13,031 nucleotides of DNA, taken from NCBI GenBank assembly GCA_023230525.1, contig JALNXE010000112.1:1-13031 (forward strand). Reading direction: 5' to 3'. Shown here piece by piece: positions 13,015 through 13,031 of this stretch. The notes under the pieces are model-generated. The model searched no databases, was not told the origin of the DNA, and was given only the letters and a program-made list of their open reading frames with translations. The position numbers and the translations under genes were made by a program. Position 1 is the first letter of the stretch; each line of letters begins with the position of its first letter. The stretch comes from Desulfobulbaceae bacterium. Its GTDB lineage: Bacteria; Desulfobacterota; Desulfobulbia; Desulfobulbales; SURF-16.

Positions 13015-13031
13015 ATGGAAACAGCAACGGC
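13015..13031 (+). CDS. Start of the next gene (only 5 complete codons visible)
   Basis: AAGGAG lies 8 nt before an ATG at 13015, and the frame reads M-E-T-A-T before the window ends. Only the start can be supported. The product cannot be told. It is on the same strand as the cytochrome but 326 bp downstream, so it may have its own promoter. Confidence 0.55.

Overview
The window looks like a chromosomal segment from a Desulfobacterota-type bacterium (the former Deltaproteobacteria). This is inferred from a seven-haem secreted cytochrome, a haem and copper secretion cluster, the UPF0237/UPF0210 gene pair, a LeuT-type symporter with a micro-subunit, and short tandem and palindromic intergenic repeats. 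No rRNA, tRNA or phylogenetic marker is present, so the assignment is moderate at best.

Left part (1-6448, all minus strand, read from right to left): a five-gene cluster. In transcription order it encodes a Sco-type copper chaperone/thioredoxin-fold protein; a fusion of a mono-haem cytochrome c to a type-I periplasmic ligand-binding domain; a small secreted protein with four cysteines; a membrane-anchored Pro/Gln-rich coiled-coil protein; and a very long secreted multicopper oxidase of the CotA/bilirubin-oxidase type. The oxidase runs off the left edge after at least 1022 residues, and all four copper-binding motifs are visible. Sco and the cytochrome fusion overlap by 4 bp, and the third gene follows after 31 bp. 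The last two genes are separated by 179 and 131 bp leaders. Together they suggest an envelope copper/haem redox system with its own ligand sensor. This is the most interesting part of the window.

A structured, AT-rich promoter region (6482-7028) lies upstream of the cluster. It holds a good sigma-54-like -24/-12 element, several inverted repeats and a plausible sigma-70 promoter close to the Sco gene.

Middle part (7029-9230, minus strand): a tight housekeeping operon of an ACT-domain protein (UPF0237), its usual partner UPF0210, and a TrmO-like tRNA methyltransferase. The gap before trmO holds a near-perfect palindrome flanked by identical 10-bp direct repeats.

Right part (9517 to the end, plus strand): a LeuT-like sodium:amino-acid symporter preceded by an octamer tandem repeat and followed by an overlapping 32-residue MetS-type subunit. 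After a 345-bp spacer comes a secreted cytochrome with six CX2CH motifs and one unusual CX3CH motif. A 326-bp leader rich in inverted repeats then leads to the first codons of another gene at the right edge. No CRISPR array, insertion sequence, phage gene, rRNA or tRNA was seen.
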